A stretch of 5,915 nt of DNA from Colivivens sp964537205 (GTDB lineage Bacteria > Bacteroidota > Bacteroidia > Bacteroidales > Bacteroidaceae), in NCBI GenBank assembly GCA_964537205.1, contig CAZHZH010000110.1, forward strand, positions 1-5,915. Reading direction: 5' to 3'. A program made the translations under genes and the position numbers. The first letter of the stretch is position 1. The number at the start of each line of letters is the position of its first letter. Under the pieces are notes generated by a model. It was not told where the DNA came from and did not search any database. It saw only the letters and a list, made by a program, of their open reading frames with translations. Shown here in pieces: positions 1 to 5,915 of the stretch.

Positions 1-4
1 CCTG

Positions 5-12
5 CAAAGGTA
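5..12 (-). promoter_or_regulatory. Possible leftward promoter (-7 element only)
   Basis: Read on the minus strand this is TACCTTTG followed by CA, which matches the Bacteroidota -7 consensus TAnnTTTG. It is the same extended motif (TAYCTTTGCA) found upstream of the tRNA and pheS in this window. No clear TTTG -33 box lies 18-20 nt upstream. It would drive a gene lying left of the window, which cannot be seen. Confidence 0.4.
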
Positions 13-93
13 ACATTTTTATTTATAACCACACCTTTTTGCTACTGAGCCGTTTTCATCCCCTGAGTTCGTCCGTCAGTAGCGTGGGGACAT

Positions 94-124
94 AAAAAAG
101 GAAGCTCTTTCAAGCTTCCTTTTT
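94..124 (-). terminator. Intrinsic terminator of tRNA-Asp
   Basis: The arms GGAAGCT (100-106) and AGCTTCC (113-119) pair perfectly around a 6-nt loop. Flanking A and T runs extend the stem. On the minus strand the hairpin is followed by a run of six T (99 down to 94), as expected of a Rho-independent terminator placed two bases after the end of the tRNA. A run of T on the other side means it could also stop rightward transcription. Confidence 0.85.
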
Positions 125-125
125 G

Positions 126-199
126 CGGTGTGTACGAGATTCGAACTCGTGACCCCCTGCGTGACAGGCAGATATTCTAACCAGCTGAACTAACACACC
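126..199 (-). tRNA. tRNA-Asp (anticodon GTC)
   Basis: The minus strand folds into a complete 74-nt cloverleaf. The acceptor stem GGTGTGT pairs with ACACACC. The D arm contains AGCTGGTTAGA. The anticodon loop is CTGTCAC, giving anticodon GTC on a stem TCTGC/GCAGG. The T arm is ACGAG-TTCGAAT-CTCGT. The discriminator base is G, the usual identity base for tRNA-Asp. The 3' CCA is not encoded (the next bases are CAA), so it must be added after transcription. The gene has its own promoter upstream and a terminator immediately downstream, so it is transcribed as a single-tRNA unit. Confidence 0.97.
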
Positions 200-228
200 T
201 TGTTGCCTTCATTTCTGATTTGCGAGTG

Positions 229-259
229 CAAAGGTAGTGCTTTTTTTGATACTGGCAAA
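229..259 (-). promoter_or_regulatory. Promoter of tRNA-Asp
   Basis: On the minus strand TTTG (259-256), a 19-nt spacer and TACCTTTG (236-229) match the Bacteroidota primary sigma factor pattern very well. Transcription would start some bases downstream, leaving a leader of roughly 20-25 nt before the tRNA 5' end at 199. The site lies 49 nt beyond the pheS stop codon on the same strand, so the tRNA need not depend on read-through from pheS. Confidence 0.8.
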
Positions 260-272
260 ACTTTTACGTGTT

Positions 273-296
273 TTTTTCAATGTTTTACTTGAAAAA
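273..296. repeat. AT-rich inverted repeat after pheS
   Basis: TTTTTCAA (273-280) and TTGAAAAA (289-296) form a perfect 8-bp inverted repeat with an 8-nt loop, beginning 12 nt past the pheS stop codon. It may help end or stabilise the pheS transcript. On the minus strand the hairpin is followed by A rather than T residues and its stem is weak, so it is not a standard intrinsic terminator. Confidence 0.35.
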
Positions 297-307
297 GTGG
301 TGTCGCA

Positions 308-1327
308 TTAGTTTGCAGCCTCAAATTCCCTTAGGAATCGCTCGTCATTCTCACTGAACATACGCAAGTCCTTGACTTGGTATTTAAGGTTCGTGATACG
401 CTCGATTCCCATTCCGAAAGCGTAACCTTTATATTTCTTACTGTCTATGCCGTTGAGATCAAGTACGGCAGGGTCGACCATGCCACAGCCTAAGATCTCC
501 ACCCATCCGGTATATTTGCAGAATGAGCAGCCCACGCCTCCACAAATGTTGCAACTGATGTCCATCTCCGCCGATGGTTCGGTGAATGGGAAATATGAAG
601 GGCGAAGGCGTATCTGCGTGTGTTCACCGAACATCTCACGTGCGAAAAGCAGCAGCACTTGTTTCAAGTCGGTGAAACTGACTTCCTCGTCTACATATAG
701 TCCTTCAACTTGGTGGAAGAAGCAGTGGGCGCGCGCGCTGATGGCCTCGTTGCGGTAGACGCGTCCCGGGCATATAATGCGGATAGGCGGTTGGGTACGC
801 TCCATCACACGGCTCTGAACGGAACTTGTGTGCGTACGAAGGATGACATCTGGCTTAGCCTCGATGAAGAACGTGTCCTGCATGTCGCGTGCGGGATGGT
901 CGTCGGCGAAGTTCATCGAACCGAACACGTGCCAGTCGTCTTCCACTTCGGGACCTTCCGCAAGGCAGAACCCCAATCGTGAGAATATGTCGACAATCTC
1001 GTTCTTTACGATGGTGAGCGGGTGGCGCGTGCCTAAGCCGACAGGGTAGGCGGTGCGTGTTATGTCAATATCGTTATTGCCGGCGTCTGCTGTCTCAAAA
1101 GAAGCTTTGAGCGCGTTTATTTTGGCGAATGCCTTATCCTTAAGTTCATTGATCTTTATTCCGACTTCCTTCTTGTGTTCAGCTGGAACATTGCGGAAAT
1201 CCGCCATGAGAGCCGTTATGCTCCCTTTCTTGCTTAAGTACTTGATACGAAGTGCTTCAATGTCGCTTGCGCTTTTTGCCTCAAGGGCGTCGATTTCGGC
1301 AAGCATCTTTTCTATCTTCTCTAACAT
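308..1327 (-). CDS. pheS: Phenylalanyl-tRNA synthetase alpha subunit
   Basis: PheS pairs with PheT in the cytoplasmic alpha2-beta2 enzyme that charges tRNA-Phe; the alpha subunit holds the class II catalytic core. The product is 339 residues, the usual length for the family. A helical, charged N-terminal region (about 1-85) should form the tRNA-binding coiled coil. Class II motif 2 is visible at 188-194 (GRVYRNE) and motif 3 at 304-311 (FGMGIERI). The block FTEPSAEMDISC lies just before a four-cysteine cluster (C259, C262, C267, C270) of the kind seen in many bacterial PheS proteins. I chose the ATG at 1327, which begins MLEKIEK: the open frame runs on upstream to 1603, but that extension crosses the pheS promoter and does not resemble PheS. 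No pheT is adjacent. The predicted leader of about 10-13 nt leaves no room for a leader-peptide attenuator or T-box. Confidence 0.97.
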   Translation of the reverse strand: MLEKIEKMLAEIDALEAKSASDIEALRIKYLSKKGSITALMADFRNVPAEHKKEVGIKINELKDKAFAKINALKASFETADAGNNDIDITRTAYPVGLGTRHPLTIVKNEIVDIFSRLGFCLAEGPEVEDDWHVFGSMNFADDHPARDMQDTFFIEAKPDVILRTHTSSVQSRVMERTQPPIRIICPGRVYRNEAISARAHCFFHQVEGLYVDEEVSFTDLKQVLLLFAREMFGEHTQIRLRPSYFPFTEPSAEMDISCNICGGVGCSFCKYTGWVEILGCGMVDPAVLDLNGIDSKKYKGYAFGMGIERITNLKYQVKDLRMFSENDERFLREFEAAN

Positions 1328-1343
1328 GAGTACAAATTTTTTG

Positions 1344-1375
1344 CAAAGATACTGCAAGAATAATGAAAAAACAAA
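1344..1375 (-). promoter_or_regulatory. Promoter of pheS
   Basis: On the minus strand TTTG (1375-1372), a 20-nt spacer and TATCTTTG (1351-1344) fit the Bacteroidota promoter pattern. The -7 box ends 16 nt before the pheS ATG, so the mRNA leader should be only about 10-13 nt. No GGAGG-like ribosome binding site is present in the AT-rich leader, which is common in this phylum. Confidence 0.7.
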
Positions 1376-1445
1376 TTTATTCCTTGTTTTCGACTTTGTA
1401 GCCGTGAGCGTTCCGCTTTTTGAATGAAAAATATGATGGTGGATG

Positions 1446-1475
1446 TTTGGTGAATAAAAAAAAATAGTAATTTTG
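1446..1475 (+). promoter_or_regulatory. Promoter of the three-lipoprotein operon
   Basis: TTTG (1446-1449), an 18-nt AT-rich spacer and TAATTTTG (1468-1475) match the Bacteroidota consensus. The start site would fall around 1480, just before the ATG at 1488. No comparable promoter was found in the short gaps before the second and third genes, which supports one transcript for all three. The promoter points away from that of pheS; the two -7 boxes are about 116 bp apart. Confidence 0.65.
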
Positions 1476-1487
1476 TGGAACAAAGTC

Positions 1488-2042
1488 ATGAAGCAGATGA
1501 GAATGTTCGTTTGGACTATCAGCGTGCTGGTGCTGTGGACGGCGCTGTGCCTGTCTTGCACGTCTGAAGGCGGACTTGTGATCAGGCGGCTCGACGACCA
1601 CACCTATTATTATAATAAGGATGGCGACGAGGGGCGCTTGTGCATTCTTAATGAATCCGACAGCGTATATACAATATGTCATTGGAGGAACGACAGCTTG
1701 CTTGACAAGTGGACGGAAATGAATGTATACAGGTTCGACTGCGGGGATGTCACCGGCGACGGAAATGTGGAGATACTGGTAGGCACGATGGGAAGCACGC
1801 GCTATCGCCCTGTGGCAGACAGGCGGCTTTTCATATTCCATCTTTACGACGGGAGACTGATACGCCCGCTCTGGTTGGGCTCGCACGTGGGAGGCCCGCT
1901 GGCAGACTTTATCGTAGAGCGCGACAGCGTGCCTGCGATGATTCATACATGGGAGCTAAACCCCGACAGCTCGGTCGTGCAACGTATATATAGATATAAG
2001 GGGTTCGGACTCGAATTTGTCAGTGAGATGACGACAAAATAA
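1488..2042 (+). CDS. Small predicted lipoprotein with an FG-GAP-like motif
   Basis: I do not recognise a named family. The protein is 184 residues from the ATG at 1488. A basic N-terminus (MKQMR) and a hydrophobic stretch (about 7-22) lead to C24, the likely lipidated cysteine. The lipobox CLSC has Cys instead of Leu at -3, so it is imperfect. Residues 83-95 (FDCGDVTGDGNVE) resemble the calcium-binding loop of FG-GAP/VCBS or dockerin repeats, with D87, D91 and E95 as possible ligands, followed by ILVGT as in an FG-GAP strand. Only one copy is seen, where propellers have several. The remainder is rich in Trp, Tyr and Asp and looks like an extracytoplasmic beta protein. An in-frame TTG at 1473 was rejected as the start because it lies inside the -7 box. 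It is the first gene of the operon, 20 nt before the DUF3160 gene. A binding or accessory role is inference. Confidence 0.75.
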   Translation: MKQMRMFVWTISVLVLWTALCLSCTSEGGLVIRRLDDHTYYYNKDGDEGRLCILNESDSVYTICHWRNDSLLDKWTEMNVYRFDCGDVTGDGNVEILVGTMGSTRYRPVADRRLFIFHLYDGRLIRPLWLGSHVGGPLADFIVERDSVPAMIHTWELNPDSSVVQRIYRYKGFGLEFVSEMTTK

Positions 2043-2062
2043 ATATAAAAATATAATAGGAT

Positions 2063-4492
2063 ATGAAGAAAGTTTTTGTAGTTTCTGCATTGATGTTGGT
2101 CGTAGCCGGATGTACGAACAACAAGCCGGTGTCACGTGATTTTACTTCAGACGCGGAGGTATTGACGGAGAAAGTGGAATTCCATCCGCATTCGTTCCTT
2201 ATGACGTCAAAGCGGCTGCCCGACAAAATCGATCTTGACATGGACATTGACGACATGACCATGATGGAGTTGAGGTTGTTGCGCAACTATCCTTTCGCTT
2301 TGAAAGGGTTGTGGTTCATGGAGTCGGACGTGAACCAGTTCTTCCAGCAGAAATCCGACTGGTACATGAAGCGTTGTGACGCTTATCTTGAAGCACACGA
2401 CTGGCATCCTCTTATGGAAGAGGCAAAGGCGGGACTGACGGACAAGGAGACGGCGTTTGTAAAGAGGGTTGACGAACGAATCAAACAACTTAGCGGACAA
2501 CAAACGGTCGAACGTGACGGACTGCGGCTTTCAAACCCTGTGATGACTGTCAATATGTTCCAATATGATGACTACGACGCTAAATTCCTTGCCATGCTCG
2601 GTCATCACAATTTCGCCGTCATGCCGAGCGACAGACAGCAACTGTTTAATATATATGAGGAGAACGACTACACCATGACTCCGAATTACATAACTACAGA
2701 TTTGTATCTGCAGGCCTTTCACATGTATTTCGAATACGTGATGAAGAGCTTGGAGAAGGGCGAGTTCGCTCCGCGTCTGCATAACCTGAATGTCGCCATG
2801 TATGAAAAGGCAAAGGAGATTGCGACATCGACTGATGATGCCAAACTCAAGAAGCTGGCAGAGAATAACGCGGCGTTTTTCGCGGTTGCCGAGCGACTGC
2901 TTACAAACAAAGGCTTGTCTGTTCCTGCAAGCTATGCGAGCGACGTGCGCACTGAAGTGGACAATGTCTATAAAGCGGTGGACGACGTTTCACCAATGAT
3001 GAAAAAGGCAATAAACTTCCCTTACAGCTTGTTCAAGCCCCGTGGTCACTATACGAGATCAGAGGAATCGCAACGTTATTTCCGGTATATGATGTGGTTG
3101 CAGACATATACTTTCTGTCGTGAAAACCAAGAATCGCTTGAGCAAGCGGTACTGATGGCTTACTTGCTGAAAAACATAGACGCAAGTGTAGCCGCAGGCG
3201 GCATAGGCGTGTATCATGTCCTCGATTTCCTGATGGGAGAACCAGACAATGTGGCTGTGGTGGATATTGCCGACTATATGGCAAAACACACGGACTTCAC
3301 TCTGGCTGACATAACTGATGTAAAGTCGTTGCAGAAGATAAACGAATATCTTGTAGGATTGTTCAAGACCCGAAACCGCATCACTTCCAAAATCGCAGAG
3401 GATGGTTGCGAAGACAAAATCAACTTTATGCCTCAACGTTATACGGCGGATGGATATATTCTCAGTAAGACGTATGACCCGACTCCTAATTGTGAACTGC
3501 CATTCCCTCGCGGACTCCATGTGTTCTCAGCCTTCGGCGTGAAGGATGCCGACATAATTAATGACGACTATTATGAAGACGCGAAGAAATGGAGCGGATA
3601 TGAAAACAAGATGAAGACCTTGAAGTACGAGTTCAAGAATTACAAGGACTGGAACAAGTCGATGTACAACAAGTGGATGGAATGCCTTGTCGAGCTGCAG
3701 AAGGTTGACAAGGATTACCCTGACTATATGAAAACCACATCATGGTCGAAGAAGAACATCAATACCGCCCTCGCGTCGTGGAGCGAACTGAAACATGATG
3801 CGATACTGTATGCGGAGCAACCGATTGTAGCCGAATGTGGTTCGGGTGGGGACTACCCTGATCCAATCCTTGTGGGGTATGTCGAGCCTAACTTGAAATT
3901 CTGGAACAAGATGAAGGAGATGCTGACCCTCACTCGTGCGCTGCTCACAAAGAACGGGCTTATGACTGACGACCTCGACGGTAAGACCCAGAGCCTCGAA
4001 GACTATATGGACTTCTGCATCAAGGTGTCTGAGAAAGAATTGGCTGGCGAAACCCTCACAGAGGAAGAGTATAATGAAATAAGGTACTTGGGCAGTTCGA
4101 TGGAGTGGTTCACGTTGGGCGTGATAGACCCCGACTTGGACTTGTATTCATGGGACTTGGTCAAAGGCGCCGACCGTTCAATAGCCGTTGTCGCCGATGT
4201 CTTCACTCGTAATGTGTTGAAATGTAAGAAATGCGGAATCCTGTATGAGGCTACAGGAAATGCCGACATTATTTATGTGAACGTGGTGATTGGAGGAAAG
4301 GTCTACTTGACACGTGGAGCGACATTCAGCTACTACGAGTTTGTCAATCCGCTTGGTAGCAGACTGACTGATGAGGAGTGGCAGAAGAAGCTTGACGGTG
4401 ACGCACCTGGCAGACCCGTATGGATGCAGCCGCTCTTGCTTGACAAGGCTCCGAAGGCAAACGAGGAGATCTTCTATAGCACAGGTTGTTAA
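2063..4492 (+). CDS. DUF3160 family lipoprotein
   Basis: This is a large exported protein of 809 residues and unknown function. A clean lipoprotein signal peptide (MKKVF...VVAGC) puts the lipid on C17. From about residue 180 to the end it resembles the DUF3160 family as I remember it: NYITTDLYLQAFHMYFEYV near 208-226, SWSELKHDAILYAEQ at 572-586, VEPN at 607-610, and a C-terminal part with EATG, FSYYEF and RLTDEEW. The region before that holds an acidic stretch (DLDMDIDD, 57-64). There are 11 cysteines, including a CKKC pair at 721-724 and a cysteine as the last residue, which I do not recall as family hallmarks. No membrane helix is seen beyond the signal. The ATG lies in an A/T-rich context with only a weak AGGAT upstream. 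It is the middle gene of the operon, 13 nt before the CapA-like gene. No enzymatic role can be assigned. Confidence 0.9.
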   Translation: MKKVFVVSALMLVVAGCTNNKPVSRDFTSDAEVLTEKVEFHPHSFLMTSKRLPDKIDLDMDIDDMTMMELRLLRNYPFALKGLWFMESDVNQFFQQKSDWYMKRCDAYLEAHDWHPLMEEAKAGLTDKETAFVKRVDERIKQLSGQQTVERDGLRLSNPVMTVNMFQYDDYDAKFLAMLGHHNFAVMPSDRQQLFNIYEENDYTMTPNYITTDLYLQAFHMYFEYVMKSLEKGEFAPRLHNLNVAMYEKAKEIATSTDDAKLKKLAENNAAFFAVAERLLTNKGLSVPASYASDVRTEVDNVYKAVDDVSPMMKKAINFPYSLFKPRGHYTRSEESQRYFRYMMWLQTYTFCRENQESLEQAVLMAYLLKNIDASVAAGGIGVYHVLDFLMGEPDNVAVVDIADYMAKHTDFTLADITDVKSLQKINEYLVGLFKTRNRITSKIAEDGCEDKINFMPQRYTADGYILSKTYDPTPNCELPFPRGLHVFSAFGVKDADIINDDYYEDAKKWSGYENKMKTLKYEFKNYKDWNKSMYNKWMECLVELQKVDKDYPDYMKTTSWSKKNINTALASWSELKHDAILYAEQPIVAECGSGGDYPDPILVGYVEPNLKFWNKMKEMLTLTRALLTKNGLMTDDLDGKTQSLEDYMDFCIKVSEKELAGETLTEEEYNEIRYLGSSMEWFTLGVIDPDLDLYSWDLVKGADRSIAVVADVFTRNVLKCKKCGILYEATGNADIIYVNVVIGGKVYLTRGATFSYYEFVNPLGSRLTDEEWQKKLDGDAPGRPVWMQPLLLDKAPKANEEIFYSTGC

Positions 4493-4505
4493 GTAGGCGT
4501 AAGTG

Positions 4506-5474
4506 ATGGTTGGTAGCAGAATTTGTGTCGTCGCACTCGCCGGCATCGTCTTCATGGCGTGTACTTCACATCCGCAGGAGGGTGACGCCGGTGAGTCTTT
4601 GGAAATACTGTTCACGGGTGACGTGCTGCTCGACCGTGGCGTACGCCGTGTTGCCGAACGAAACGGCATTTCATACATATTCTCAGATGTGAGTCCGTCG
4701 TTCCGCAAGGCAGATGCTGTTGTGATCAATCTTGAGTGTCCGCTGACCGACACTGTCTCGGCTATCAATAAGAAATATATATTCAGGGCAGACGCTGAAT
4801 GGGCTGACAGCATGAGAGCGATGGGGATAACCCATGCGGCATTGGCGAACAACCATACTAATGATCAAGGGCGACGCGGACTTTTGGCGACGTATCAGCA
4901 CCTGAAAGACGTTGGTATCGTGCCGATAGGGTATGGATTGACTGACGAGCAGCGTGTCGGTCCGACGGTTATAAGAAAGGGTGGTGTAAGCGTGGCACTA
5001 TTCAATTCTGTTATGATGACGTTGGAGAACTGGCATAACTTGGATGATAGGCCAGGCGTATGCCAAGCGTCGTATGAAGACCTCGCAAGGGCTGTAAATG
5101 AATACAAGCAATCGCATCCAAAAACTTGGATTGTAGTGGTATTACATTGGGGGACTGAGTTCCAGTCCAATCCCAATATGACGCAACGCATGCAGGCGCG
5201 GCGTTTGGCCGGGGCTGGGGCGGATGCTATAATAGGGCATCATCCGCATGTGCTTCAATCAATAGATACCATTAACGTGACAGAAAGACAAGTGTCGCAT
5301 CCTTCGTTGGTCTATTATAGTTTGGGCAATTTCGTTTTTGACCAAACACCTCCGAAGACTAAGGAGGCGATGATTGTAAAGTTGCGTTTCCTGTCAGATG
5401 AATCCATTGTGGCAGACACTGTTCCTGTACGAATTGACGGATGCCGTCCGATGCTACTTCATGGCGAGCTTTAG
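4506..5474 (+). CDS. CapA-family (PGA_cap) lipoprotein, metallophosphatase fold
   Basis: The 322-residue product belongs to the CapA/PgsA family, a branch of the calcineurin-like metallophosphatase fold linked in Bacillus to poly-gamma-glutamate capsule anchoring or export. Visible motifs in order are GDVLLDRG (38-45), NLECP (75-79), ANNHTNDQG (114-122), HWGTEF (214-219), GHHPHV (244-249) and SLGNFVFD nearer the end. These supply the Asp, Asn and His residues expected at a two-metal site, so the protein may be catalytic. The N-terminus has a hydrophobic segment ending in VFMAC, placing the lipid on C19; Phe at -3 makes the lipobox less than ideal. An in-frame GTG sits one codon upstream at 4503; the ATG is preferred. 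No pgsB or pgsC homologue is present, so poly-glutamate synthesis is not supported here and the substrate is unknown. It is the last gene of the operon; its 3' end overlaps the converging GH13 gene by 21 nt. Confidence 0.92.
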   Translation: MVGSRICVVALAGIVFMACTSHPQEGDAGESLEILFTGDVLLDRGVRRVAERNGISYIFSDVSPSFRKADAVVINLECPLTDTVSAINKKYIFRADAEWADSMRAMGITHAALANNHTNDQGRRGLLATYQHLKDVGIVPIGYGLTDEQRVGPTVIRKGGVSVALFNSVMMTLENWHNLDDRPGVCQASYEDLARAVNEYKQSHPKTWIVVVLHWGTEFQSNPNMTQRMQARRLAGAGADAIIGHHPHVLQSIDTINVTERQVSHPSLVYYSLGNFVFDQTPPKTKEAMIVKLRFLSDESIVADTVPVRIDGCRPMLLHGEL

Positions 5475-5915
5475 CACTACGCCGTCGTTGGCCGGCAGTG
5501 TGATATTGATGAGGTAATCCGCATGCAAGTCGACATACTGTTGGGTGTCTGTAATCAAGTCGGTTGCTACATAAGTGCCTGATTGGATGTTGAGGCACTG
5601 GAGCGCAAGGTCTGGTATGCGGATGGAGGTTGATGTGGCTGTTCCGGCAAAATTGGCCGCTACGAGTATGGCCTCGTTACCTGACTGGCGCAGAAAGGCG
5701 TATTGACGGTTTGTATCCATCAGGTTGTTATCGTAGTTCGCATACATTAAGTCGAAGAAAAGTCCCTCACGTATTGCCGACTCCTCGTTGCAAATGTTCA
5801 GCACTTTACTATAGTATTGGCGCAGTTCTTGTTCCTCCTTTGTCAGAAGTTTCCCGTCGTACTTGTTGCCATTGCGGTATCTGCGGAGTTTGTCCAAAGT
5901 CCAGTAATCGAAGAT
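5454..5915 (-). CDS. GH13 alpha-amylase family enzyme, C-terminal part
   Basis: Only the last 153 residues are inside the window; the frame is open through the right edge, so the gene starts beyond 5915. At the edge the segment FDYWTLDKLRRYRNG followed by LTKEEQELRQYYSKVL resembles the end of the GH13 catalytic barrel in Bacteroidetes alpha-amylases. EESAIREGLFFDLMYAN and the later beta-rich part (AFLRQSGNEAILVAANF and onward) look like the following domain C sandwich. The enzyme would hydrolyse or rearrange alpha-glucans; the catalytic Asp/Glu residues lie outside the window, so activity and specificity cannot be judged. A TTG at 5897 is not a plausible start because the conserved FDYW lies before it in frame. 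The stop codon lies inside the end of the CapA-like gene, which converges on it. No sus-type partner is visible. Confidence 0.88.
   Translation of the reverse strand: MFDYWTLDKLRRYRNGNKYDGKLLTKEEQELRQYYSKVLNICNEESAIREGLFFDLMYANYDNNLMDTNRQYAFLRQSGNEAILVAANFAGTATSTSIRIPDLALQCLNIQSGTYVATDLITDTQQYVDLHADYLINITLPANDGVVLKLAMK

Noticed and set aside
126..199. tRNA gene as an integration site for a mobile element
   Set aside because: No integrase gene or direct repeat of the tRNA 3' end is seen in the window.
447..982. Plus-strand open frames inside pheS
   Set aside because: They are antisense to a clear pheS with both class II motifs; no promoter or domain supports them.
1328..1603. N-terminal extension of the pheS open frame (92 extra residues)
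   Set aside because: It crosses the pheS promoter and enters the divergent lipoprotein gene, its composition is unlike PheS, and the ATG at 1327 gives the usual family length and N-terminus.
1377..1946. Minus-strand open frame of 189 codons
   Set aside because: It is antisense to the small lipoprotein gene and the intergenic promoters, and its His/Arg-rich translation shows no domain or signal; a shadow frame.
3059..3520. Minus-strand open frame of 153 codons
   Set aside because: It lies wholly within the DUF3160 gene on the opposite strand, without a recognisable promoter or protein family.
2079..4520. Surface-export signal after the lipid cysteines
   Set aside because: The residues after the cysteines (TNNKP in DUF3160, TSHPQ in the CapA-like protein) lack the acidic run typical of known Bacteroidota lipoprotein export signals, so surface exposure is not supported.
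4178..4852. Minus-strand open frame of 224 codons spanning the DUF3160/CapA junction
   Set aside because: It is antisense to two well-supported genes and its translation has no recognisable motif.

Overview
The window looks like chromosomal DNA from a member of the Bacteroidota, most likely order Bacteroidales (Prevotella/Bacteroides-like). Three things point there: several intergenic sites match the Bacteroidota promoter pattern TTTG - about 19 nt - TAnnTTTG, Shine-Dalgarno sequences are weak or absent, and the gene types are typical (a tail-less PheS of about 339 residues, Cys-anchored lipoproteins including a DUF3160 protein, and a GH13 enzyme with a Bacteroidetes-type C-terminus). The genus cannot be fixed from the sequence alone.

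Layout. 1-125: a short intergenic stretch with a probable leftward promoter at the edge, some possible RNA structure, and the tRNA terminator. 126-199 (minus): tRNA-Asp(GTC) with its own well-formed promoter. 308-1327 (minus): pheS, the alpha subunit of phenylalanyl-tRNA synthetase, with no pheT beside it. 1328-1487: a 160-bp divergent intergenic region holding one promoter for pheS and one for the rightward operon. 1488-5474 (plus): three tightly spaced genes, all with lipoprotein-type signal peptides: a small protein with one FG-GAP-like calcium-loop motif, an 809-residue DUF3160 protein, and a CapA-family (PGA_cap) metallophosphatase-like protein. 5454-5915 (minus, cut by the right edge): the C-terminal part of a GH13 alpha-amylase-family enzyme, whose stop codon lies inside the end of the CapA-like gene. 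No stretch above 300 bases lacks a gene.

How the parts relate. The left half is translation housekeeping (tRNA-Asp, PheS). The right half is an envelope unit of unknown purpose: three predicted lipoproteins with gaps of 20 and 13 nt, read from one recognisable promoter at 1446-1475. Co-transcription suggests a shared process in the cell envelope, but no substrate can be read from the sequence. This unit is the best candidate here for an undescribed system; everything else looks ordinary. All genes appear intact, and there are no insertion sequences, CRISPR arrays or clear signs of recent transfer.
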